This document shows positions 27,541-38,611 of a DNA stretch of 64,000 bases, piece by piece. Position numbers and translations under genes: made by a program. How positions within the stretch are numbered: position 1 is the stretch's first letter; each line of letters begins with the position of its first letter. The notes under the pieces are model-generated. The model was not told the DNA's origin. It did no database searches and worked only from the letters and a program-made list of their open reading frames with translations. Source of the DNA: Lepas anatifera (Eukaryota; Arthropoda; Thecostraca; Lepadidae); assembly GCA_034440635.1 (NCBI GenBank), contig JAOTON010002088.1, positions 124,001 to 188,000 on the forward strand, given 5' to 3'.

Positions 27541-28531
27541 AGTACATGGCAGTGGTGCTTCTCTTCTCTCTACTGAACAGACTGTCTCTGCCGTGGTGTT
27601 GGACGATCGAGTAGCGATGCTTTCTATCCCGAATTAACCATCCCGGCGTCGGGTGCCATCCGTGCGCTGCTGGACCCTGGAGTTTGTGCCCGCAGCCGTG
27701 TGGGGGAAACAAACATGCGAGGAGGTTATCGGCCCTCCCCGCCTCCTCAGCGCCGCCGGGCGAGCCTGCGGAGCTGTGGAAGCGCCGCTGCACCCGTCGC
27801 GGATCCCCAGGCTGTGCGCTGGGGGACGGGTGTTTAGCTTGGGGGCACCACCCAGGCCTGTTGGCTGCCCTGAAGTGGCGCTGCCATGTTGTCGTTGTGA
27901 GGCCGGAGAGAGAGAGAGAGGGTGGACGGACCGGACGGCCTACTAGATCCGGGATGACTGGAGAGCGCGGCGCGGCTACCGGCGAGGTGATGAGACACCT
28001 CCGGTACTGCTGGTCACATTGCCTCTATCCGAGCGGGATGGTGGCGGCGAATCTGGCTTTTTGGTGGCCTTACTGCACCCATTTTGGGCTCTAATAAATG
28101 GTCGGAAAATTATATAATAAAAGATATAGTATTGTTTTCTCAGGCTGGTCCTACTGTGAGACGGTGGTGGCGGGTGGCCTGCTTGGTGTGGCGGAGGAGT
28201 ATTAAAATGTCCTTCCGATTGGGAGTTACTGTTAAAACTAATTGCTGGGAATTACTTGGGCCTTGCTACCAGTATTCAACCAAATACTTTTTATGTGTCT
28301 ATGGTGAAGGTTAGGGTTGTAACGAAAAAAATATTGATGAATTGAATCTTTCAGATCCTGTGCCGTCTTCGAAAAGTATGAGGAGCAAGAATTCGATAAA
28401 AAGCGTTGCAGTGTAGGACCTTCTAAATGTTTCTGCTTGACAGCTGTAGTAAGGTATTATACAGCTTATTGTGACGTTGGAAGATTTAGACTGTTCAAGT
28501 GATATCAAGTGTATAATTTTATTAATTCATA
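27541..28531 (+). promoter_or_regulatory. Probable RER1 upstream region and 5' UTR
   Basis: GC-richer block (27600-28010) followed by AT-richer sequence up to the RER1 start codon. No TATA box or defined initiator can be picked with confidence. Assignment as promoter rests on position only. Confidence 0.3.
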
Positions 28532-31500
28532 ATGGAAGCCCCTGAGCAAAATCAGCTCCTCCCTGAAGAAAGTCCAAGTAAGCTTGGAATGTTTTGCACA
28601 AGGATTGGTCAGGTGAGTACTGACTTTCGCGTGACTTTCTACTTGGATGTCTCAGGGTGCTACTGCTGTGCATTCTTTTTGGCTAGTTGTTGTGACAGTT
28701 TGAGTTGTTTCTGTGCTATTGTATTATTTTATAAGTAGAAACTGGTGTTTCGTTCCTTCTTTAGCTATACTATTTTTTTAAATATCCCGAAATATCTAAC
28801 GATACAGGGAGTATGTGTTTGCGTTAAAAGGAATTTGTATATCAGGCCATGAATTCAAATTAATGTCATGCGTCGTTGATACGCCTTAATGACCTAACGT
28901 AACTGTTTTATAGAAGTTGCCTTTGGGAGTAATGCGAGTTTTTGAGCTGCAGCTGAACTTAGACAAAGGTCGCTTTAATGGCTGGGATCAAAGAAGTGAA
29001 CACGTAATTTGTGTCCCGGTCAGGAGCCCAAACCACAGCACGAGGATATTTCAGTCGCCATCTGCGGGCTGGTAACGAGGTCAAATTTCAAAACGTTTCC
29101 TACAAATAATGTAATTTTCGTGTCTTATCCAGCGTTCCCAAAGAGCAGGCGCCAAAATATGCTCACACGACCAGTCATCCTGGCATTGCACTGTGTGCAT
29201 CTCCGATCCCTGCTGGAATAGGACTGGGCGCCAGTACATGTGACGAGAAAATCAAGAGTGCAACATAAGTTGTTTTTGCTGTGGACAGATGTGCACCCTA
29301 GACCAAGGTGAAGTTTATTAACAACCTTTGAAGAACTACTGAAACGTTGTGGACTGACGTCACTATCCATGACGGTGAATTCAACGCGGTAATATATTTT
29401 TACGGACGTTTTCAGACATAGCCTCAAATCATAGTTATTGCTGCGACCATTTCCTTTTAGTGTTTCTGTGAGAACAACAAGGCTAATGGTGTCGATACAA
29501 GCTCCTTATGCTCTGCTGGAGTGGAGGATGCAACGTTCTCTTCTGGGTGGCTTATTGTGGTGATGGCTCGGTTTCAGAGGTACCAGAAGCTGCTGGACGA
29601 CGTGACACCGTTGGTGAAGCAACGCTGGCTGGTAGCTGTTGTCTACAACATCCTCTTCATGGCCCGCATCATCTACGGACAGGTAAATAATCTCCCCGTA
29701 ATCATTTGTCATGTAAGAGAAGGTGGGATAGGGAAAGCTCCGGGATCGCTGGGGGGGGGGGTAACTTAACAACTTCTTCGATTTTTCTGGGAAAATTTGT
29801 TGCATTTATCTGTTTATGATATATATATATATATATATATGTTTCGTTAAAAATGAAGGAGAACTTAGCGTTCGTTCTTTTTGAGTTAAGAGACTCAAGC
29901 TTGCGAATTAAGCGTCTATCGTCTTGGTCAAATTGATGCAGAACTGAACTAAAGGCCCTTGCATGCGACGTTTCATTGTTATGAACAACATCTTCAGGCC
30001 TAAGTGATACATATAACACTGAAGTGATACATATATAGTAGGGTGTTTCATTGTTCCAAAATGCAATATTTCGACGCATATCGATGTTCCCCTCAAACCT
30101 CATCTGCTTACAAGCTTCTGTGCGAAATTTCCATGAATTTCGATGATATTTAGAGGTCGCGCACTTTTGCAGCTTTTTTATCAAATGTATTCAAATGTAC
30201 ACATAAGCGTAGGAACGTCCAGAATATTGGGGAGGCCAAGGTGCATTTGGAAGTCATTTCTTTCCAGTCAACGCCATAGGGTTAAGGGTTAAGAACCAAG
30301 AATATTGGGGGGCATGGTCCCCTGCCCCCTCCCCCTGTTCCTACGCCTATGAATGTACAGATTTCCACACTGATACTGGCGCTGGTTTTCTTTTGCTTGG
30401 TTTTCTATTTCACATCTGAAATATTCTTCAAATTAAGTAAAGCGTTTATTACTGCACAATGACTAGCCTGAGTATAAAACCCGACCGGTTTCGGGAGCAT
30501 CCCGCCACCGTTTTCAAGGGAGATGAAGATAACACTATGACATGAACCTAACTAAGCGAAAAACACGAAGACTGGGTACACTTTGAAATAACAATCTTAG
30601 CTATGAACATGACGAATCATTTTAGAATTATTAGCTCTAAACACGTGTTATTTTTCTATTCAATCTCTTGTTTGGCTGGCATTTTAAGAAGTCCAAAAAT
30701 CCAGAGAAGCTGGTAACTTTGCCGATATTTCTATTCGTTTTTGGTTCCGTTCTGGTTTGGGTGTAAATTGCCTCTTTTATTTCCCGCTGTTTTTGTCTTG
30801 AGTCGAAATTTAAAGTCGTTGTGGCGTCCCATTTGATATAATGATCCTTCTTGAATTAATGTTCCGCTGTGGCCTTCGCTGCTGTCTCGTCAATTGACCC
30901 TCGGATTAGTTTTTGTCGAGATTTTCGGTGTTCGTCTTGTCGGACTTCCATCATCCTTTTGCTTTCTCCAATGTATGCTTTTGGACAGTCATTACATTCC
31001 ATCGTGTATACTGGGCCTGGTTTTTTTCCGGTTGTCTATCCTGTCCTTTGGTTTGACTAGTAATTGTTTGATCGTTTGATGTGGCTTAAAATGTTCTTAG
31101 GTTGAATTTAGAACATATGCGTCGAATCTGTTGCGATACTCCTTCTACATATGGGAAGGATCATTATATCAAATGGGACGCCACAACGACTTTAGCTTTC
31201 GACTCAAAACAAAAACAGCGGGAAAGGAAGATCGCCCTCATCAAGAGGTGCAACGGATTCGTCAAGGACGAGAAGCAGAAGCAGTACCTGCTCCGGGTGG
31301 TGGAACTCCATCGGAGGGCTCTCTACCCAAGCGCACCAAGAAAGAATGCGCCTCTTTCAAGTGTAATGGTTTTTGGTGATAAAAGTGCGCGACCTCTAAA
31401 TGTCCTTTTATTTTGCTTTTAAGGGTGTCAATCGATTCAGTTTTACGTATAGAGCTGGGGGAAAGTCGATATGACTTCGTTGCAAACAAACAAAATTTTA

Positions 31501-32808
31501 CTATAGTGGGCTGAAACACCCTAATATATAGTGATGATAATAGCAAAATACAGTTCAAAACACTCATCGTCTCGGATCGAAAATGGTTAAGACTTCTTTG
31601 AATCAGTGGTTTAGAAATTTGAATTCAATCACACGAAATCAAACGGAGGGCGCTTATCATTAGAAGATCAACAATTATCAATAAAAACTATCCAGTGCGG
31701 CATAATTATCGATAGATCAGAACATTAAATTCTAGCCTAGTGTCGTTACCCATAAAAAGTCCCCCCCCAGCACTATCACATTATAACCTAGGCCCAAGAG
31801 GGGCACTGTCAAACACGGATAGCGCCGAGGCGATGTTCATTTGCCTATTGATTGTGGGATTGATGTCCCTGATGTATACTGCCTCCAGCACTTGGAGCCT
31901 TTTCTTATCATGGCATCTCGCTAGGATTTCCGTGTTTTGGACCAACATGTCTCTGGTTAGTCGTTCACCGTGTGAGCGGCGCATGCGCTTTTCTGGAGCT
32001 CCATCTTGCAGGTGCATGGTCAATCTTCTCGAAAGCGTGGTGATCGTGAATCCGATTGTAGCTACGTTAGATTCACGACCACCACGCTTTCGAGAAGATT
32101 GACCATGCACCTGCAAGATGGAGCTCCAGAAAAGCACATGCGCCGCTCACACGGTGAACGACTAACCAGAGACATGTTGGTCCAAAACACGGAAATCCTA
32201 GCGAGATGCCATGATAAGAAAAGGCTCCAAGTGCTGGAGGCAGATACATCAGCGACATCAATCCCACAATCAATAGGCAAATGAACATTGCCTCGGCGCT
32301 ATCCGTGTTTGACAGTGCCCCTCTTGGGCCTAGGTTATAATGTGATAGTGCTGGGGGGGAATTTTTATGGGTAACGACACTAGGCTAGAATTTAATGTTC
32401 TGATCTATCGATAATTATGCCGCACTGGATAGTTTTCATTGATAATTGTTGATCTTCTAATGATAAGCGCCCTCCGTTTGATTTCGTGTGATTGAATTCA
32501 AATTTCTAAACCACTGATTCAAAGAAATCTTAACCATTTTCGATCCGAGACGATGAGTGTTTTGTACTGTATTTTGCTATTATTATCACTATATATGTAT
32601 CACTTTAGTGTCATATGTATCACTTATGCCTGAAGATGTTGTTCGTAACAATGAAACGTCGCATGCAATGGCCTTTAGTTCAGTTCTGCATCAATTTGAC
32701 CAAGACGATAGACGCTTAATTCGCAAGCTTGAGTCTCGTAACTTAAAAAGAACGAACGCTAAGTTCTCCGCCATTTTTAAAGAAACATGTATGAAGAAAA
32801 GCCTGCTC

Positions 32809-32844
<36 letters not shown>

Positions 32845-35245
32845 CATACATACATACATACATAATGTATGTTCATGATATTTTATGTCAGTTCAAAACT
32901 GATTGACAATGTGTGCTTATTGCATATTTCCAAGACCGTAGATCAGTGCTAGGCCGCCCGTGATGAAGAAATTCACAAAACAGTCACTTCGACAATAAAT
33001 GTTTGTGCGCCAATATGCCTTACATTCAAAACTATGTATTTTTCTTAAACTGCAGACAGCTCTGAAAAGGATTCGTACAGAAATCACAACTTTGGTATCT
33101 GGAATAAATAATGTCTTATGAATGCTTCCAGGGCTGGTACGTGGTGACGTATGCTCTGGCTATATACCACCTGAATCTGCTTCTGGCCTTTCTCACACCC
33201 AAAATCGACCCGGCCATGGGCATGATGCTAGACGGTAAGTTCCCATTGTGTTTAATTCGCTTCAAAGTGTAGTCAACGTATGGCATAGTCGAGATGGGTT
33301 TGTTTTCTGTAATCTGTGCGTTATATTCTCGTTATGTTCTCACTATGGATGTCGCTGGTTTTTACATGGGCTGCACTCCAAAGTAATGTTTTTTTTCAAT
33401 TTACATTAAATAAATTTGTGATCCGTTATTTATGAACCCTTACTTAGGGGAGGCGAACAGCAACCCTACAATTAAAACATTATATTGCCATTCTCTGGGG
33501 CGTTCATTGAATATTTCTTAAAAATTCTGTACTTTTATATTTTTCCAGCGTAAAAAAAGCTATGCGACCAATGAAATTGAAGATTTGACCATCTTCCAAT
33601 GTACTTTGGGGCCAATATGTTTATTAGCAGCCAAAATTATTTTGGTATGCATTATTAATTAAGCTTATCACACTGGTTTCAGATCTAAAGTCTGCTTTTC
33701 ACCATCAGGCACTTTTTTCAATTCGGAGTTTCAATTTCCACTCGGAGTTACCACGTTTGAAACTCACAATGCGAATGACACCAACATCAGTCCGAGCCTT
33801 TTTTACATAGTGAACTATGTAAGTACCCTCGTCAGAGTGGGCGGGACCCACTCGAATGACGGAGTAGGCTGCTAGACTCCGGTGAGCTTGGACGCGTGCG
33901 AGGTGTGCGGCGCCGTGCAGACAGCTGACGGGGTGGTGTCGGTGTCGCGGCAGCGGAGGACGCCGAGGGTCTGCTGCCCACCCGCAGCACCGACGAGTTC
34001 CGACCCTTCGAGCGCCGCCTGCCCGAGTTCAAGTTCTGGTACAGTGTCATGAAGGCCACCACCGTGGCCTTCTGCTGCACCACCCTGCAGCTGTTCAACA
34101 TCCCCGTCTTCTGGCCCATCCTGGTCATGTACTTCATCACCCTGTTCTGCGTCACCATGAAGCGGCAGATTAAGGTGAGATCGGTGCGGACCCTGTGGTG
34201 TGATCGCTCATTGAATGCATCAGCATCGCACTGTTTACGATGTTTTACTGTTGACTGATTTGTTGTGGTGTCTTCTTTGGAAGGCTAGAGTCCGGAATTT
34301 CGATCTTTTTAAGACTATTTTAGGGCGTATTTTTAGCGAAGACAATATTCCTGAATATGTGTTGAAAACGTGAGAATGCTTTTATAAAATCAGGTAACGA
34401 AAATGGCGCAAAAAAACTTCACGAACGGACATGTGTCCAGATTTACCAACTGCATAACCATTCTTGGTGACCGTCTGCTCGCAATATTCTGTTGGATACG
34501 AACATATGGCACGGGAGCCTGGTACCTACTAAAAACAGGACAAAAACCAAGCGGACACCCGGAGTGCATCCACTTTACAGTTCAGTAGTATCCGAATGGA
34601 GGGGAATCATTATCGTCGCTTTTAGTGACTCAGGCGGGGGTGGGGCACAGGGTCATGATCCTCGTTTTAGTTGACCTTTCTCGTGCATAGATATGTTCAT
34701 CTTACGCTGCTGACTTGGGTGATCCACGCCACGGCCTACTAACGAAATGCTGGCCACACCTCAGCTCAGTTTCACTTTGTAAAATGGCTCCGAACCCATA
34801 ACCAAACCTGCGCATATGGTTAAAGCGGATTAAAAAAATCTTGAAAATTCAAATTGGGCCGGACATTTGGCTCATTTCGTCGAATACATTGGCAACTGTT
34901 CCAAATACGGCTAAGTAGATGGTGAGAGTTACGTGCTCCTACTTTCACGTAGGAAAAATTACCTTGTGTAATTTTAGCGAAGGGTGTGGATTGGGTGGAA
35001 GAAACATATGTGAAAGCATAAAATTTCCATCCGTAGACATGTATTTGAAGGAAAGTGACCGACAGTAATTGTTTCCAAGTGCGTTTGGATAGTTCAATCA
35101 CCACACTATTCTCGACTCGGACCGTGTTGTGACCGTTTGCCGCCACTGTCCACAGCATATGCTGCGGTACAACTACCTGCCGTTCTCCTGGGGCAAGCCC
35201 AAGTACGCCGGCAGCGTCCCGGTGCCGCCGCCCACCACCATTTGA
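28532..35245 (+). CDS. RER1: RER1, Golgi-to-ER retrieval receptor, complete in five exons
   Basis: RER1 is a four-pass membrane protein of the early Golgi that returns escaped ER membrane proteins and unassembled subunits through COPI vesicles. Exons: 28532-28612, 29578-29682, 33132-33234, 33954-34174, 35156-35245; total 600 bp, 199 residues plus stop, close to the usual 190-200. All introns are GT-AG with matching phase (0, 0, 1, 0). Seen: [20 protein letters not shown], a membrane segment [40 protein letters not shown], the loop [37 protein letters not shown], then [20 protein letters not shown]. The C-terminus is Pro-rich (VPVPPPTTI) where vertebrate RER1 has a charged tail. The start ATG sits 27 codons before the first intron, as expected. 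Intron 2 (29683-33131) hosts a Penelope-like insertion. Confidence 0.95.
30760..31035 (-). pseudogene. GIY-YIG endonuclease domain remnant (Penelope-like)
   Basis: Minus-strand translation gives [20 protein letters not shown], with the paired VY and AYIG motifs, then [18 protein letters not shown], a stop, and [20 protein letters not shown]. In Penelope-like elements the GIY-YIG nuclease follows the reverse transcriptase and cuts target DNA. A stop directly after the TAEH motif breaks this copy. Confidence 0.7.
31102..31422 (+). pseudogene. Second, opposed GIY-YIG remnant
   Basis: Plus-strand frame with [20 protein letters not shown], the same motif as the minus-strand copy at 30760-31035, followed by unrelated sequence. 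The N-terminal half of the nuclease domain (GIY and YIG) is absent. Confidence 0.55.
31525..32600. repeat. Long palindrome, arms about 510-540 bp
   Basis: 31525-32045 is nearly the perfect reverse complement of about 32068-32600, with a loop of about 20 bases. Each arm encodes, towards the centre, the same peptide containing [20 protein letters not shown]; one arm keeps [14 protein letters not shown], resembling the C-terminal end of a GIY-YIG domain. High arm identity implies a recent inversion-duplication or gene conversion. Confidence 0.85.
33235..33953. other. RER1 intron 3
   Basis: Donor GACG|GTAAGT, acceptor GTGTCGCGGCAG. AT-rich then GC-rich near the acceptor. No other feature recognised. 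Confidence 0.8.
34175..35155. other. RER1 intron 4
   Basis: Donor TTAAG|GTGAGA, acceptor CCACTGTCCACAG. No repeat or gene recognised inside. Confidence 0.8.
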
Positions 35246-36497
35246 TGACGTGGCCAGCGGCCGTCGTACCGGCGCCCTGTGTCATCCGCCCGCCGCGCTG
35301 TCAGTGATGTCGGGACTGCCGGCCTACACTGCACTGGCAGGTGGCTGGGCTTAACAATCTGCCTCTGAACTGGGATGGGGCGATTCTAGGGACACAGGCA
35401 GTGCTTTGGCGTGAAAGTCCCGGTCTCCGGCGAAACCTACATGAGTGTTCGTGGATGCTTGGATGCAAGGTAAATGGCTTCTCCCCGGGGAGTGACTGAT
35501 GCATGGGCGTCATGAAAGGAGATTTCCATGTGCGCCATCGTTCCTTGTGCGACTGAGTGGCGTGATGTTGTGACGTGGTGAGATTTCGAGTGAAAGGATG
35601 TTGGCAGCGGTTTGGGATAACCGAGTTTTATCACCAACACAATGCACTGTGTGCCAACCGTATATTAGTACACTTGGTTCGGTGGCGGTCCGCGAAATGT
35701 CCCAGCTATGGTTTAGTGCGGTGGAAGTACGGTCATCGTTACGCCGAGAGGTGGCGCGGCTCTCACGTTGTTATTAAGTGGCCTCATTTGTTGTTGCTTT
35801 TTTACTTTTCTGGGCGAATGCGAATGTTAGCATGAAAATAATTTCATCGTCCCAATATGCAGGTCACATGTGTTACTGTGTGCATCACGAGCTTCATTGC
35901 ACTATTTTCGGATACTTTCCAAGCGTGTTGTTATATTCAAGAGACATATATCGTGGTTCGGGCCTCGTTGTGCCTGGTACCTGTTGTTTCTCCCGGCCGC
36001 CCGTTTACCAGAGACTCTTGTTGAAGTGGGAGCCGCCGTTCCGGCTGCGAGTCGTCCGAGTAAATTGTGCCGGACGGTCGCAGCCGCGTCCCACCAGACA
36101 GGAGCGCCTGAGCTGTGCAAGCTCAGGGTGTCCCGCCCCTCACAGCAGGCGGCAGGCGAGCGTCAGGAGGCGGCCAGTACGGTAAGGGTACTGACGTAGC
36201 CGGTTCCAGCGTCCTACTCGCAGCCAGTGCAAGTTTGCGGCGTCGTTGAGAATCGGAACCGAAACCCGATCCCGTATAATGCGCACAAAGTCGGGACAGC
36301 TACAGCGTCGGGCTTTAATGGCGGCGCGGTTGAGAGCACGGCAGGGTGGGGCAAGGACGTCCATGGATGTCTCCTCACATGGAAGGCTGAAAGCCCCGTT
36401 TGCCAGCCCGTCCACTCTTCATTTTTGGGCAGTCCACAGTGGGCTGGCTGGCTGCCCGCCACTGCCACTCCTCCGTCGCTAACTCCCCTCCCCACAG
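35246..36497. other. RER1 3' flank, no gene recognised
   Basis: Includes the presumed RER1 3' UTR; no clear AATAAA is visible. The sequence is of mixed GC content with short frames only. Confidence 0.35.
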
Positions 36498-36960
36498 CGC
36501 AAGCGTCACGAACGATCTAGATGACCTGATTCGGGAGGAGGGTGGATCGGTGCTCTCTATCAGCGGCGGCACCACTGAGACCCCGGGGTCACTCGCTGCG
36601 CTGCGGGTCAACATCCAGTGGATGCGCGCCCGCCTTCCGTCCACCCATGGGGGTGGTGATGACATGCAGCTGCCCTTCAATCCCACCGGCATCAGCCACC
36701 TCGCGTCAACAGCCGTAGCTGATAAAAAGGCGCTGAAGTCACTCCCTTACCCGCCGCCCGGACAGGAACTCTCGTGGGGCCGACGCCGTGCTGACCAGCC
36801 TCGCGGCCAGGACCCACCGCTGGACTCTGAGGGGCGAGAGTCCGCCTCTGCCATCAGCGGCTCCCTCGGCGTACCACCAGGGCACCCGGAGATTGAACTT
36901 GAACGCGGCGCGCCGCCACGCGCCGCCGCCGTGTACTCAGAGCAACGCAGACGTATCCGC
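36498..36960 (+). CDS. Possible exon of an unidentified gene
   Basis: Follows a good acceptor (TAACTCCCCTCCCCACAG) and stays open through a stretch beginning ASVTNDLDDLIREEGGSVLS, with Asp/Glu/Ser-rich, non-repetitive composition. I do not recognise the protein, see no convincing donor, and the frame runs on over a minus-strand exon candidate. GC-rich DNA can stay open by chance. Confidence 0.2.
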
Positions 36961-37012
36961 TGGCAACGGTGCGGAGCTGGGGTGACCTCAGGCCCCAGAA
37001 CTGGCCCGTCAC

Positions 37013-37185
37013 CTTGCAGAGTTGAGCGACTCGGGCTTGGCCTTCTTGCGGAGGTTTTTCCAGTGCTCCCTGAAGTGCTGATACCTGGCAGAAGTCACTG
37101 TAAGGAGAGATACCGGTCACCTCACACACCTCCGTCTCACCAATTTTCATGTAGGCCTCAGGATGTGGCCTCCCGCTCCCGGTAC
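37013..37185 (-). CDS. Possible two-exon fragment of an unidentified gene
   Basis: Exon 37141-37185 (acceptor GTGCCGCAG, donor ATTG|GTGAGA) and exon 37013-37097 (acceptor ATCTCTCCTTACAG, donor GCAAG|GTGACG) join in phase 1. They read GRPHPEAYMKI, then VTSARYQHFREHWKNLRKKA and KPESLNSA. In the first exon the other two frames hit stops. The basic HWKNLRKKAKP stretch and the splice signals look genuine, but I do not recognise the family and found no flanking exons. Confidence 0.35.
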
Positions 37186-38611
37186 CTGCGGCACGGGAGG
37201 CCCGCAGAAGAGCCAATATTGTCACTGGTTACTCGTCCACAACTGCACGAAACCGGGTGGTTACTGGGAGCCGAGAAAGGAGCCTGTCCCGCACGGCAGG
37301 TCAGCGGGAGAACTGGCGAACTATAACTCGCAGATCAGTGAATTAAACACGAGTGTGGGCGTTGTAACGCAACATCTCCTACCATCAAGTTTGGTTACAG
37401 ACCGCGTCCATAGGTAAAACATTGTATGGGTATGCACTGCGAGCTTGTCTGAACGAGGCACCGACCATGGTGTTCTGTAATGCGGCGCGGCCGGAGGTTA
37501 TTTGTTATTCATCTAACAGAGGGCGAAAGCACAACCGTGCCACATACTGAAAGGTAAATCATTGAGCCACCAAAACACTGAGCAATGTGCAATTTCCCAC
37601 AAAGGCGTTTCCACCAACTCCCCTTTCGCAAAAAAACAATATATTGATCCACCATCACAATGCAGAGTATACGTCTTGCCACTGGATGGTCAACAACCCC
37701 TGTAAGCTGCTGACATTCAGTAAAATAACCCACTAGAGCCCCCTCCCCCCACTCTCGCAGGCGTTTACCATTTGGGCGGAGATGTGCGGACGCTCTCTCC
37801 CCACCTCTATCACTGGCCAGCACAACTCATTTCGGAGCTAGGCTTCCCCTAAAGTGCAGCTTCCCCCAGACGAAAGGACTCTGACACTTGTCCACGTGCT
37901 ACCTGCACACGCTGAGTGGGCGTCCAGCATGCAGGTCATGTCAAAACTACACTCCAAAACAGGAGTAAATAAGCAGGCAAACAGGAATATGAAGACAAAT
38001 ATGGCTCATGGTGACATATACAACTATAGTAATCAAAAATCACTTCCTCATAATGGTTGAATAAGTAGCCTGTGACGTATGCACACATGTTCTCGTGTCT
38101 TCAATGAATGCTGACGCTGAGCTCACCGACTAGCTGGTGCATGGCTTGTCTTCCCATGAGAATTAAGCTCGAATGAGAGAAAAACTATCGCTTGCGATTC
38201 GCGCCTGCAGGCAGATACTTGAAGCTACCCACGGGGAGTGTCTGTTCTGGGCTTGTGGAAGCCCTCTTTCACATACAACGCAGGGTTGAGATCGGTCAAT
38301 AGAGCGACGCCCCGGGCATCGACAGCACCAGCAATGTCCCTGCAAAAAAGTCAGCATTGCACAGCGCGGCGGCCCAACACTTCCACTCTCCTCACGCACC
38401 ACCGCCCGACGAGACCGAAGACGGCACGCCGGGCGACCCAGTTGTAAAGCCTCTCACTGACCAGGCGTGCGGCACTGAGGTGGCCCAGCCGCGCGTGACA
38501 GGGCTCACCCCGGAAACAGCCCGCGGGCATAGCCCCGCCCCCGGCCGGCCTCCTTCACAGCCCTCTAGCATCATTTGGGATTGGCACGTGGTCGCGAGCG
38601 GGGCGCCGTCC
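37186..38611. other. No gene recognised; probable MIOS 3' UTR near 38611
   Basis: Downstream (minus strand) of the MIOS stop codon. No clear polyadenylation signal is visible. Confidence 0.35.

Larger units (their letters stand above)
29819..32870. mobile_element. Inverted Penelope-like element complex inside RER1 intron 2
   Basis: Outer segments 29843-30060 and about 32590-32800 are inverted copies of each other, each bounded outside by (TA)n. Translated, both carry an open N-terminal-like peptide containing NNETSHA, then [13 protein letters not shown]. Between them lie two opposed GIY-YIG nuclease remnants and a long central palindrome. The combination fits two partial copies of a Penelope-like retroelement in inverted orientation. 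No reverse transcriptase core is seen. The family call rests on the GIY-YIG motif and is moderately secure. Confidence 0.65.
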
